From Homalodisca vitripennis (Eukaryota > Arthropoda > Insecta > Hemiptera > Cicadellidae), in NCBI RefSeq assembly GCF_021130785.1, contig NC_060207.1:192904001-192968000 (forward strand): a stretch of 64,000 nucleotides of DNA, given 5' to 3'. The position numbers and the translations under genes are program-made. The notes below the pieces were generated by a model that had not been told where the DNA came from, searched no databases, and saw only the letters and a list, made by a program, of their open reading frames with translations. Positions within the stretch are counted from its first letter, which is position 1. The number at the start of each line of letters is the position of its first letter. Positions 1-12,683 of this stretch are shown here, in pieces.

Positions 1-130
1 CTTACTCACTTATTGAGCTACCAGATAATAGCAAAAGTTTAGGAAAATGTATATATTTTAGCCTATAATTTATTTTTATTTTAAGAATAAAAATGTCATG
101 GAAACTTTAAAGTATAAAAATATAAAAAAT

Positions 131-170
131 CCTTCATCTCGAGTATTAGGCTTCACTAACGCTCAGCCAA
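131..170 (-). repeat. Terminal piece of a dispersed repeat family
   Basis: On the minus strand this reads TTGGCTGAGCGTTAGTGAAG followed by a CTAATACTCGAG-like stretch. The same end sequence, more or less decayed, occurs at 8,868-8,950, 11,805-11,885, 21,077-21,170, 22,226-22,350 and 45,640-45,761. This piece is short and truncated. Confidence 0.5.
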
Positions 171-1587
171 CGTAAATTTACAGTATAACATCCATACATT
201 TGTATTCGTATTTCAATAAATATTTAAGTACACTGTCATGTGCAGTTGTTTTGCAAAAGTAAAAAACTTTTCTGTTTATGAATCACTGATATTATAGCCT
301 GTAAATTGTAAAAGAACTTAAGAAATATCAACAAATAAACATTGACACTCTGCGCTCATAAGGGTTTCTGTCAATAATTAAATAAACAACGATATATTAT
401 TTCAAATGACTGATGTTTGTAGGGTTAGACTTCATGGAATGTGTTCGTTTATTCTAAAACAAGCAGTTAATGGAAATATCAGTGTTTAGTTAGCTCTCAA
501 CATAACGCGGATCTCCAAACCTCGTTTGAAGAGCAGAGAGAGAAAATACTTGCTTAGCTTATTTACTAACCCGGATTGCTCATGGCTATTCCTTGCTATT
601 AGTGTTTTCTGAAACGCTACGTTATGCGTTACTTAACGATCATATTTTTCCTATTATACACAAACTTATTTAAAAAACAATTGTTAATGTAACACGTCAT
701 ACTGTAAAATACTAGTACTTTTTAACTGTAATAATTATTTGAGTTATATGTTTTAAAATAAAAATATTACTAAATCTAAAATTGGGAAAGAACAGGACAT
801 TGAACATAATTTTAAAATATTATTATAGACTACAGATTTATAGCTATTACTTGATGACATATAATGTCATATTTCATAATTTTTGAAGATGTATGAAAAG
901 AACGTTTACCTTTCGTACGTGATCAAGCCAATAAACTGTATAATAAGTATGCTAAAAAAGGTAACCTTTAATTATATTCCTGATCTTAAGGTGTCTTGTT
1001 CGTCATTCAAAGGCATACTCGTATTTTACCAACACTTCAGCCTCCTATATTGATAATGCCAATTACGAGTTGAATGACAAGTATTAATACTTTTCCCTAA
1101 TTCAGGAAAAAATTGTAGCGAACAAGTTTCTTCCCTGTTTTGTGATTCCTGATTATAATGTTTTCTATCCCTTCAGCTACATACCCTTCGAGCTTCCATA
1201 TTTACCATAAAAACTCTGGTATATCTTTCTGTAGTTTCAGATTGTTATCAGGGTTGTTCTAAAAAGAGTGTGATGACTTGTATAACAGATTTGTGATTCA
1301 CATTGCAATAAATATTGTAAACACATTTATATTTTTTTATTTTTTGCGCCTCACTATTGAGAACAATTTTCAGACAACAGATTTTAACTTAAAACAAAAC
1401 TGGTGGCAATAAAAATGCCTGTCTATACGGGTAGTTGAAAGGGGAATATCGGTAAGGTTTTTGGTTTTATCTGACCAGTGTAACGGTATGGCTTTTTCGT
1501 GACAAATCCTGAATTCTTAGTCAGTTAATACGAAAATAACCGCAATTTACTATGTTATCCTATTAAATCATATGTTATTTCACTTTC

Positions 1588-1780
1588 AAACTAGTTATAG
1601 AGAAATCTCTAATTACATTTGGATTTCCTATAATGGATTTACTATTGGGATTTGCTATAATGAAAAAATGTAATCACAAAATTTGTATCAGACGCCAAAG
1701 ATTAGGGCATCAGGAATAAGCAAACGGGATATCAGCGTGATGAAAACACGAACAACGGGATTTGTTCGTGAAGCTTCGCT
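1588..1780. repeat. Block conserved in all three copies (copy A member)
   Basis: About 190 bp that align with 20,402-20,605 and 49,969-50,170. The best-kept core starts at 1,738 (TGATGAAAACACGAACAAC), with only scattered substitutions in the other two copies. In one minus-strand frame the core reads TNPVVRVFI and is open in all three copies. The substitutions are a mixture of silent and replacement changes, so coding is not shown. Confidence 0.6.
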
Positions 1781-2207
1781 TAACCTAACGTAACTGCTTT
1801 ATAAATGCATTTTGATAAAATATTAAAACCATATTTAAACTACAAGCCTCTGTTTGTAATGTTTTAAAACGTATTTCTTAATTCAGTTTTATTAAATTTG
1901 TATACTGATACTATAGTTATTCATGCAGCGTTGAATGATATGTTGCGTAAAATTCAGTTATCTTACAGCTGCCGAAGATACTTGTGTACAGTGATGACTG
2001 TACATATTTCCCAACTGTGACTTTAACGGTTAAAATTGAAAAAAAGTTAGTCAGGCTATCCTATGATACTAATTTAAAAACAAGTTTTTTAACGATTTCA
2101 CTATTCAACTGATTGCATTTAAATTATACATAAAAGTCTTAGGATTGAATATGATAGGAAAATTCCTGACATTTTCCAATTTTAAAGTGACAAATATGTT
2201 ATTTAAG

Positions 2208-2245
2208 ATTATTCTGATTATAAATTTATTTATAATCAGAATAAT
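2208..2245. repeat. Perfect inverted repeat, 18-bp arms, 2-nt spacer
   Basis: Arms at 2,208-2,225 and 2,228-2,245 are exact reverse complements separated by TT. They would form a very tight hairpin or cruciform. The composition is AT-rich but not a simple TA run, so the match is unlikely to be trivial. No flanking element is recognisable. Confidence 0.85.
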
Positions 2246-3189
2246 TTTGTTATACAATGTAATAATAAAATGAAATCTATTTGCACAGCAAGCTGAAATC
2301 TCTAAGGACTGAAATTTTCACACAATAACGTAAGCCTCCATGCGAATATGTTATAGCCAACTAATTAATTAAGTACTTTTAGACTTTTTCCTGTTTTATA
2401 AAACAAATCGTATTACTTGTACAGTACAAATAATTGTGTTCAGCAGCATAACTTGTTTCCATTGAACACCAGAACTATGGATTTTAAAAATGATTACAGA
2501 ATGAAAATATTCAAAATATAAATACGTAGTTTTGTGGGGAAGAACCTTTTGTTCAATATTAATTCAATATAATTCAAAATGTTCTCTTCAAGTATTTTTT
2601 AGATATCTTATATTAATAGAGATCTAATAGTAAAATCTAGCTAGCACAGTAAAACAACAGGAACAAGTATAAATCACCCTCAGATAGAAATAGAAACATT
2701 TATTGCTGCAGAGTTTTGTAGTATACCTAAATATCAAGAGAATATCAAATGATAATATATGAACTGTATGCAAGTACGTATGTAACAAATGTAAGCCTAT
2801 TTTTTACCACATCTTGATAGCACACAGCACTAGCTAGTCGATCTGACTATTCTCAAAATTATAAACAAGCACAATGAGTTAAAAAAATTCTTCTATGATT
2901 CGACAACAGCAGAATTAATCAGATTTAATTGCGTAGTATGAAACGGATAAATCTTGAAAGAGAAAGAAACACAGTTTTAAGTTTTTACTTTATTCAAATC
3001 AATTTACTATTAAGTTATGTATTACTAAAAAATTAGTAACTTATAATAATATATTGATTTATCACATACACCACTTCAATATATGAAAATCAATAATTAT
3101 TGAAAGAAATGTATTTAAGTAATAATAGCAATGAAACATGTTTGTATTTTTTGCCTGATTTCGAATTTTAAATTTATTTCCTTGTTTCA

Positions 3190-3340
3190 TTTAACGGTTG
3201 TAATAAAGGCTGCACACTTAGGTAGCGCCGGTAAGTGCCTTGATCCTTATTGCCATCGTTAACCAGGGGATTTTATTGCCTCTCTTAAAGATTGTAACAA
3301 ACTTTCATTAACACATTGTGCTTAGAGATATTACTTGGAA
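3190..3340. repeat. Block shared by copies A and C (A member)
   Basis: Aligns with 54,430-54,590; both contain a GCACACTTAGG core and a TTTTATTGC...CCTCTTAAAG stretch. On the minus strand both copies read LPKCAAFIT and then reach a stop codon at the same aligned position, with mostly silent differences. Each frame is closed again within about 20 codons upstream, so an exon end is only a possibility. The neighbouring 67-codon plus-strand frame (3,316-3,519) shows no recognisable motif. Confidence 0.5.
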
Positions 3341-5468
3341 ATCACCATATTAAGTCCCGCAAATTTAAATTATACCAGATAATTATATTTAGTTTTACAA
3401 ATATAAATTTTATTTTACATTTTATACCACAGACTGATATAGTTTTGGTCGTAAGCCAACTACAAAATGAAACTCTATTTAGTCAGGTGTATTCACACGG
3501 CTTTAGGTTTAAGGTGTAGATAACATGTAAAACTATATTATGCGAGAATACTAACTTTCATTAAAACATATTTTTTTATAAATAGCACGTTTTTATTTTG
3601 TGCAAACCCTTTACAGCAAACTCATAACATTGGTATAAAAATAACAATATTAGTGGTAATTTATAATAATATTAAACACAATAATAAGTAAGTTTTTTGG
3701 ATATGAATTATAAAAGCGTAGAGTAACTAAATAACGGTTGAAAGTACAGGAGTCTGAGAGGAAAATACTAACAGAGTCTAAGGACGTTATGACGTCTTAC
3801 TGGTAATAGATGTTAAAAAAATACACGGTATTACACTAATATATTTTAAGTAGTGGTTGGCTATTTTTATTAATTGGCAATACACTTCTAGTTTTGGAAG
3901 TCATAAATAATGATAATGTTTGTTATTAACAATGTTGTTGTCAATTTATTTGTTAATATGGTATATTGTGGCCTAGTGTAAATGACACCTGCATTAATAA
4001 CAGAGATCCCTTTTTAGTGAGGATTTAACAGTGAATTTAATAAGGCATAAAAAATTTATTAGGTTTATCTCTGCCAACAATTAATTTAAAAAGTGCATTT
4101 TAAATTATAATTTTTCTTAGTTACATTTTTCTACATTTTATCTGACATTAGATTTATTACATAAATGTAGGAATTCTGCAAATTCAATATGGAAATACCA
4201 CATTTCTTATACTGAGAAATAAGTTCTCAAAATTTTTTATTAAAATTTTTAAAATTTGAACAAATTATTGGATACAAATCATACTGTACTAAAACATCTA
4301 TGCTGTTGTATGAAATATATTGTTTTATGGTAGTAGGAACTAACATAAGGTAAGTTTATGGTTCTCGCCGAGTCTGTCTATTATTACTGCAACAAAGAAT
4401 AAACTTCCGGGTTGGATTGAGGCAGTTAAAGTTTATTAGATAGATTTTAACCAAGTGGTATTAGTTCTCCATGACAACGCTAAAATTTTTAGAGCCTGCT
4501 AAAACAATATATAACAAAAAAATTTATGGAAATATAATGTTTATGTAATCCTGCTAAGGTTTAGAGTTCTCTCAGTTTATTTTGCCATGGTTTAACTTTG
4601 TTGATATAAGTGATTGCATAGGACACAGAGTATTAATATACATCACCTATATAATACTTGATTAACGATTGAATACTGTATAACTACTATAACGTTAAGG
4701 TTATAGAAGTGAAAGAATTTATTTACTAAAATTATTATAAAGAATATACAGCTATGCTGAAGAAAGCTTCAAGTAATTTCTCCCTCATAATTAATTTCCT
4801 TCTTAATAATTTTCTTCCATTTATGACTTAAAATCTTGGTAAGTTAAAACAAAACATACTTCTTCTAGGGATCACAATCCCATTTACTCTACGGATATTT
4901 GATCGTAATGTAAAATGTTTTAGTTTTTTTTATTTAAGCCATAACGCATACGTGTGCCAAATTTATATTTAATAAAGTATCGGAAAGATGAAGTATTAGT
5001 GACTAATGAGTAAGGGGTTTGCCTTTTATATATAAAGAGATAATGTTTTAGCATAAAGTAACACGTTTTTTATAGTTCTTCTATAACTGTCATTAATGGT
5101 TCTATTTTGTTATAATTTTCATTGTTAGTTGGAGATAATTAAATTAATGAGATCTTGAAAAAATGCATTATTAAGCTAACGTCTTTAAAAGATGTTAATG
5201 TCAAGTTTGATGGTTTACCCGCCACTGTTAATGTTTTGTACTTCAATAAACCTGGTGAGAGTTCCTTGACACAGACCCGTGATTTCAGTTATAGCTTACA
5301 TTAATTATTTAAAGCACATTAATACAGAGGACTTATCTTATATGGAGTACTAGAATGAAACTGGTATTATGGTTTTAAAATTAAAATAACTAAAATTTAA
5401 TTTTGGGTCTAATTGCTTCATATAATTACAATATTAGAATTAATATATGTTGTACCCTGCGCGTTTTT

Positions 5469-5596
5469 CAATAATATTACATCCTTGCTTGTTTCATTCC
5501 ATTCGTTTTTTATATAATATAAATATAATGTTGAAGATGGAACTTATTGGTTTTTCTTATTCTATCACTAAATTAAAAATCACAAAACCAATAATT
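5469..5596 (+). repeat. Near-identical direct repeat, left copy
   Basis: A 128-bp stretch repeated at 6,791-6,915 with one 3-nt indel and very few substitutions. The copies lie about 1.32 kb apart. The DNA between them and beyond them is not similar, so this is not a tandem array. The pair could be terminal repeats of a small inserted element or a local duplication. No TG...CA ends are visible. Confidence 0.85.
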
Positions 5597-5847
5597 ACAC
5601 TTTTTATTTTGTCAGGCCTTTAGACCACAAGTCTTTTATCATTAGACAGTTCGCAAAAGTAAATACATTCTGTTTGAAACGCACTGGAATAATTAATACG
5701 AAAGCTGAAATCATTGATCCCAATTCTCAGAGATATAGAATATTTGTTTGAGCAACGTCAACCACAACACAGAACGACAAAGGCAGATAAGACGGCGATC
5801 CTAATCCATTGTTACAATCGGACCGCAGACAATCATCTCTGGACAAC

Positions 5848-5915
5848 AGTTCCACAGTTATACCGCAGATGACACACAAGGCCGTACTTTGTGGCTTAAG
5901 TTACTACTATAATAT
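5848..5915 (+). repeat. Single-copy relative of the 145-bp satellite monomer
   Basis: Contains the string CACAGTTATACCGCAGATGA and GTACTTTGTGG found in every unit of the array at 27,150-28,003. Only one partial unit is present here. It lies at the corresponding place in copy A, so the monomer predates the array. Confidence 0.7.
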
Positions 5916-6790
5916 TCTATGTGTGTGCTTAACATTAAATCTCCTACCTAACTACTGTAATGTTTTATTCTTCTAAGACATGTTGACTGCTGTATAAAAA
6001 TAACAAAATGCACACTCACATACATATAAAGTTTATTTTTTATTCTTCATATTCAAGCAGTCATAAACACGTATCGACTATTTTTATTTTTACATTTTTA
6101 AATCTTCTTTTTCACTACAAAAAACTTTGCGAATTTCTTTTACTCATACATACTAAATATAACATTAGTAAAATTAAATTTGTCTTTAAGATTAGCGTAA
6201 CAAAATGTTTGAAAAAATATATTATTATTATTAGTTTTTTTTTCAATTTCTGATCATTTAAACGAAACAAATTAACTATCATGTTGTTAAAATTGATTTA
6301 AGAACATCCAGATGACTTTTATTAAATACTAATCATTTGCCTTTTTTAATAAGATGTTATTTTGTCTGTAAAAAACACGTGGTTTCCAGTTAAGTCAGAA
6401 TAAAACCTTCCTGTTGACAATACATAAACTATAAAAGATGTCATAGTTCAAAGGGAACATTTTTTTCATTTCCATTACACTTCAATATCCTTTTTGTTAT
6501 AGAATGATAAAGTGCAAAGGTATGTAGACTGTGTGGTATGCTGTCTACTTACCTTCTTAAACAATTGAGGTTACTTTTGGCTCTACAATGAAATCTGAGA
6601 CTAGTCTAGAATATTTATTCCAAAGTAGATCTCAATAATTTTTCAACGTCTTTGTAACTAAAATAAACTAAAGAGAATATTATGTTAATTTGTATGGCAA
6701 TAGTTATATTATATATTTTTAAGCAGTTTCAAAGGCTAAGTCGGGATATTGTAATTTTATTTATTTCCTACGTCGCAATGTATACGAGTT

Positions 6791-6915
6791 CAATAATATT
6801 ACATCCTTGCTTGTTTCATTCCAGTTTTTTATATAATATAAATATAATGTTGAAGATGGAACTTATTGGTTTTTCTTATTCTATCACTAAATTAAAAATC
6901 ACAATACCAATAATT
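6791..6915 (+). repeat. Near-identical direct repeat, right copy
   Basis: Partner of 5,469-5,596. It lies inside a 107-codon open frame (6,682-7,005) that otherwise has no recognisable product, so that frame is not called as a gene. Confidence 0.85.
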
Positions 6916-7881
6916 TATACAGTAATTTTATACAATAATTTATCACAATACCAATCTACAGTATTTAACTATTTTAAGGAAGGATACATTTTACAAATTG
7001 TGTAAGACATTAAAGCCAACATTAAAATTTATGTCATAAACAAGTTTCTCTTACACTCTATATGTCCTTATTTGGAACGTCTACAAGTAGTTTCCATCCT
7101 TAAGAAGTAGTATCCTTCCGTAAGCAGTATGAATACAAGAGTAAAACTGCTGAAAATTAATACAGTTAGCTTTGCATTCCTAAACCAAGGGTATCAAAAT
7201 GAACAGAATAGTTATTTACTTAGGCAGGGTGTGCGATTGGAGATAAAGGGGCAGACAATCTACAACTATCAGTAAAGTGTGCTCTGGGGAGCATTCAACC
7301 AGGATTCCGTGAAGAATCTGAAATATCAGTGCAGCTCCTGATCAATGAAAATATGCCAGCACCTTTATTATCCTATTATTTTAACATGCCCACTTTATAA
7401 CTTTGTCATTCACATTTTCACCTAGAATACGTTGTCATTTACAACTATAATATACCTGGAGCGAAAGAAGTTAACACAATTGAAATATAAATATTAACAG
7501 AATAATGACATGGAAACTCTAGTAATTTCATCATATTCTTGAGATATAAAAAAGATTGATTTTGATCAAAATGTCTACAAAAGTATTTATTCATTAGAAC
7601 TTTAATTACTAATTATTATCATTATTAATATTTTAGTTATAATTATATTGCATTTATTATATTACCACTGCCAACAGAACGCCGCCGTCATATTCTCGTG
7701 ATTTAATAAAAACCTGGGATCAAATTTCTTATTCTCGGTCCTCATTGCTTCAAAGGTGTGCATATTTAAAAACATGGTAATAGTACGCCACACCACGTAT
7801 CACATTATAGGCTTTACTAAGATTGCAAGCGAAATTTAAAATCTGTAACTCGTTTCAAATACAATTATACAGAACAGATAT

Positions 7882-7957
7882 TCTATATATATATATATAT
7901 ATACAGGGTGTGTATATGTGTGTGTGTGTGTATGTGTGTGTGTGTGTGTGTGTGTGT
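7882..7957. repeat. (TA)n/(TG)n microsatellite
   Basis: A run of TA units followed by imperfect TG units, with TATG interruptions. Confidence 0.95.
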
Positions 7958-8138
7958 TTATTATTAAATTAATATTACAGTTAAAGTGTGAATTTTTACG
8001 TCAATTTGAATTGTATTATCTGGATAGGATAAAGTCTATGTTTAACAGTGATTGCAGAAAACAGTTCTAAACAAAATTTGTTCGCTTAGCTTACTCTCAT
8101 AAACTATAAGTGTATATTAAATTAATATATAAATATAT

Positions 8139-8425
8139 TTTTTGTCGCAGATCATATATATGTTTACAAAGAACAGCTGATTAAAAATTGAAAAGTCTCT
8201 TTCACTTAATAACATATGTTTTGATGCAATGCATTTCTTACCGGTATTTCTGTAACCAGTGGGGCGGAAGTCCTGAATCGGGAAAGGGATAAAAAGTATC
8301 CTATAACCTTTCTACAGATCAAGACGAACAAATTAAAAAAAAAATTAGGCGAATCCGTCCAGCCGTTTGTGAGTGATGCTGTTACACACGAACAGTTTTT
8401 CATTTTTATATAATATATATATATA
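8139..8425 (-). mobile_element. Truncated Helitron 5' end, inverted relative to the intact copy
   Basis: Read on the minus strand, this stretch matches the first roughly 280 bp of the Helitron at 58,701 with few differences: the AAAATGAA-type start, the ACTGTTCGTGTGTAACAGCA string, the AAACGGCTGGACGGATTCGC string and the run to TTTTGTCGC. The 65-codon frame at 8,206-8,403 is simply this non-coding Helitron end. The 5' TC terminus has been replaced by a microsatellite. No CTAG end or subterminal hairpin is visible to its left, so it is a truncated or rearranged copy rather than a complete non-autonomous element. Confidence 0.85.
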
Positions 8426-8434
8426 TATATATAT

Positions 8435-8506
<72 letters not shown>
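8411..8506. repeat. (TA)n then (TG)n microsatellite at the Helitron terminus
   Basis: About 26 bp of TA units followed by about 70 bp of pure TG units. The tract lies exactly where the Helitron 5' end (TCTATATATA in the intact copy) should be, which suggests it grew from the element's terminal TA run. Confidence 0.95.
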
Positions 8507-8508
<2 letters not shown>

Positions 8509-8867
8509 GGCAAAATTTAAATTATACAGATGATCTTACTCTAAATATCTTCCCGCATAATAATTCTGATTTTTGTTAATTGAGTTAGGTTTCATAGTTG
8601 GGTTTAGAGAACACAAGTTCCGGAGAGTTATAAATTGTATTAAACGCTAGAGTGCGCTCAAGTCAAACATTGTCACTGACATTATATTTTTACTTTCCAC
8701 TCTATCATTTTTAACTTTACTCTATGAATAAATGTGTTAAAGGTTAAATATCATATAATTTTACTATATTTTTTTTCTAAATTACTTATTCTGCAATTTC
8801 TTGTTACCAAGATATTTTGAAGCTTCATCCGAAACTTAAAATACATAGGTAATTTTATGTTAAAGAC

Positions 8868-8950
8868 ATCGTGCGGACAGTCTGAGAGAAATAAAAATTT
8901 GCCAGTCTCTCGAGTAATAGGCTTTACTAAATCTCAATCGATAAAAGTTG
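8868..8950 (-). repeat. Dispersed repeat relic
   Basis: Minus-strand member of the TTGGCTGAGCGTTAGC-ended family. It keeps the GGACAG...AGAAAT...CCAG...CTCGAGTAATAGGCTTTACTAA order seen at 45,640-45,761, but the end motif is decayed. Confidence 0.5.
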
Positions 8951-11804
8951 TTTTCTAGGCCTTATTAAAGAACTTTTATGTTAATTCCGAAAAGGAGAAC
9001 CCAGTTAACAGCTAAAATTTTACCCTGGCCCTCTGTACAACTGAAAGTGATCACTAGCCAATACTAAAGTAAACGAACTATACAATGCTTGGAATACTGT
9101 TTTCATCAGTGTTATATCTTAAGGTCACTCTGTATAAAATTGTTGAGAGAAAATACCTAAAATGAGATAAATGTTTCAAATAACTTATTACATTATCTTT
9201 AGTGCGTAATTAACCATATCGACACCTTAACGATGACATATTGAAGTAAAGTTTACTAATGTTTGCAACAAACGTTAAATTTCTCGTTTATCTGTATCTT
9301 ACATTTTATAGAATTTGGTAATCAATAATAATATAACTTCTCTAATAAAAAATCTTAAAACATGTGTGAAAAGAGTAAAAAATTATTATTTTAATGGCAG
9401 TTGTAATTATGGTATATAATATTTACTTTATTTTTCCAAATTAATATTGGAGAATGCCAAATTATCCAATTATTTTCTGCTGGTATAAATATTTCTTACA
9501 TAAAATATGTTCTTTTAAAATACAAATGTATAAAATAGTAAAAAGTTTCTCAATTATGTTTGTAACAGTAAATATTGAAGTGACGAGATGTTATAACCTA
9601 GAGACATCAACACTAACACAGGTTTGGTTTTCACTCACGTGGTTTACACTGAATATTTTCAGTCCATTGTGAGTTTTTATACCTGCAATGGAATCGGTTA
9701 AGCCATCCATATAGGCTTTGTAACACTAATTTTATTCTACCTTTTTTGTCATCCTTTTTTAACTAGACAAAGATGATAGCTAGCAAAGCAAATTCAATTT
9801 TTCCTAATCTATTATTTAAAAATAGTCCTCCTAAGATTTAATCTATTTATCCTTACTTTACTAATACCCTATTATTTTCAAGATCGAACAAAAATATATG
9901 TACTCGCAATTATCAATCATATCTCGCAGACGTGTCTGAGCGCTTGACGGGAGCAAACATTACTCATTAGTTATGTCAGTATTGTGAACACATAATCTAG
10001 ATATAACAGAGGTACTGTTATTGTGACTATAACACACATATGCTACCAATCAGCCTTCTGTTAGTATTCAAGTACCGGAGGCAGTGACACAACAAAGCAT
10101 TAAGAGGCTTTGCAGCTGCTTGTTCTAAGAGAACAAATAAAACTTGATAAAATCATATTGAGCCTGTACACACAGAACAACAAAAATATTATGGTTGATT
10201 ATTTTACGCAAATTAATGGCATAACACTTCTCCAACAACATTTTGGGTAGATAAGCTAGGTAATATATTTTATTATCATCCGGCGACAGAGTGTAGAAAT
10301 ACAACAAAATAGCAGTCAAGACTCTTAGCACATTAAGGGATGAATGAGTTTATCACTTAGATTTATGATTCGATGATGCCACATTGAGTGGCGCCAGTTA
10401 AACCCATCATTGTATTTGCAGACATAGGAAGTAATAATGGCAAGTTACTGAAGCAATAGCACCAATACGTCGCTTGATATTAGACAGCGACATCGCCGCC
10501 AGGCACAAATACGTGATCTGAACTCAGAACTTTGCTGCCGATAGTCTACAACTTAATTATGGCTCAAATAGCAACCTTTCTGTTGTGATAAATGTAAAAC
10601 CAGTTTGTCTGTATTTTTTATATCTGTTCGTGCTACAATGTACCTTTATAAAAAGAAATATTTTATCATTTCTAGTAAAAAAATAATTCTTCTTTGCAAT
10701 AAAGCATTGCGTAAACTGGTTTATGCTGAATATCAGCAACAACTTTTAATTTATCTGTAGTGAGTAATTGAATGGGTGCATAGATTTTATAGGATTTTTT
10801 ACGTAGGGATCATAACCTATAACTCCACTAGATAACATTTTCGACTAGTACTTTATCCATAGATAATAATAAAGAGGTAGGAAAAGAAATACTGAGAGAA
10901 GCCGCAGTATTTTGTAAGCTTTAGAAGGATTTTCCCGGCCAACCACTGAAATAGATCGATTATATCACCAACCGCCATCCTAGGCGACCTTAGTTTGTCA
11001 CATTTCTTCACATATGACTGAAATTCTGTGACTTTATTGCTGGTAAATAAGTATGTTAGCTATTTATTAAACACTTCCTTAGTAATTTAATATTTAACTA
11101 ATATTTGACAGTTCTCAATAAAATTGTCATACTTTCATTTAAGAGAAATAATCACATATAACTCCTAAGCGCCTACGAAAAATTTCAAATTTCAATAAGT
11201 GCAGTAAGGAAAATAATAAAAGTTTACACCCCCTTTACTGAGTGATAGGTTTAAACGATGCCACGACGCTCAAACAAATTCCATGGCTGGACTTGCACAA
11301 TCATAGAACTTATTCTTGTGTATGTACTAATGAAGTTTGAGGCAATTATAAGAGATGATCTTTTTTGTAATATTTTGACGCATTACCCATTCACATTTGT
11401 ATTTATTGAGTAATATTGTACCGTAATAGTTAAATAATGGAAGTTTCGGTGAGTTAAGGAGAGTACTAAAACGCAAGAAATCGCTGAAACTAAAACTTGA
11501 GTTGGCTTTCCGACATCTAGAATTGGCTTTCCATTATAACATATTTTTACTGCATAAATACGCTACAAATGTTATTATGTCACGTGTTAACAGTTTTGTG
11601 TTTTTACTCAGCTTGTTTACAAAAAATATTTATTCTGTTATTTTCTCTTTGCCTTCTCGGTTACCCTAAGACTAATGTAATTATATTTGCTAACGTTCAG
11701 CAAACTCATAGGGTATAAAATGAACCATAATCAAACTCTGAGCCTATATAGAAATGAAGCTTTCAAAATTTACAGTCTATAGGTCAGTTATGTTTCGAAA
11801 TATC

Positions 11805-11885
11805 GAGCGGACAGACATACAGAAATAAAATTTTCCAGCTCCATGAATAATTCGTAGGCTTCTATAACTCGCCATTCAACTATTC
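11805..11885 (-). repeat. Dispersed repeat relic
   Basis: Keeps GAGCGGACAGACATACAGAA and TTTTCCAGCTCCATGAATAA followed by GTAGGCTTCTATAACTCGCC. The layout matches the copies at 8,868 and 45,640. Confidence 0.5.
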
Positions 11886-12683
11886 TAAGTAAATTTAAAT
11901 ACCATAATCAGTAATAAAAAAATAATAAACAAACAAAAACAGCCTGCAGCTTTCATGATTCACTCTGTAGTATGTCAAAAAAATTAGTTAACTTCTATGA
12001 CAAATTTATCTACTACAGTCCTATAAAGCAATTAGGGAGCGAGGGGATTAGATGCAAAACAAGGTATATAACACCTTGATCTGATATAACACTACCTTGA
12101 TCTGATAGGTATATAACACTATAGTGATCTGAGAACTTAGCCCCATTTTTACTCACGTTGTGTCTGCCAAAGCGACAGCTCATATACAGTATATAAAGTT
12201 CAACATTACTCTTTTAAGCCATTTTTACTTGAGCCAAATTACAAAATTGAAAAACTTGCCTATATTTAATTCCTTTTATTTCTCTTCGAGTAATAAAATA
12301 TCGTTTAATATACTTTCTATTTTCAGGCAAGTTATCTAAAGATATAAAATGTACTATACATGTATGAGTAAATATTTTTTCCCCAACCAATAATTAATTG
12401 CACCACCTTTAAATAGTAAAAACATGCTCGCAAACGAATAAACTAAAACACTATGCCGTTTCACAAATGTGTTCGTGAAAAATCAATCTACTGACTTGTT
12501 GATCTTTACATTATATAACGTGTTACTCGTATCACAATACATGTCACTCTTAATTGATATATTTTTCTCCTAAATTACTCATGATATTCCAATCGCTATG
12601 CAAAACTATATATATATACTATATACTATATACTCGTATTTGAAACGTTTGTAGTGGACGACTATTTCACTTTGTGTAGACGA

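Larger units (their letters stand above)
1..9920. repeat. Tandem segment copy A (right part of a ~19-kb unit)
   Basis: AT-rich DNA with no recognisable gene. It is read as the right-hand part of a duplicated unit because several blocks recur in the same order downstream: 1,588-1,780 matches 20,402-20,605 and 49,969-50,170; 3,190-3,340 matches 54,430-54,590; 5,848-5,915 matches the monomer of the 27.15-28.0 kb array; and 9,925-9,990, at the copy boundary, matches 57,550-57,620. The small open frames here (67 to 107 codons) are AT-rich, have no recognisable domain and look like chance. Outside the blocks and repeats listed separately I see nothing definable. Confidence 0.6.

Noticed and set aside
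6682..7005. 107-codon plus-strand frame
   Set aside because: AT-rich codons, no domain, and it contains one member of the 125-128 bp direct repeat, so it is probably a chance frame.
8206..8403. 65-codon minus-strand frame
   Set aside because: It lies in the non-coding 5' end of a Helitron; the intact copy has no gene there.
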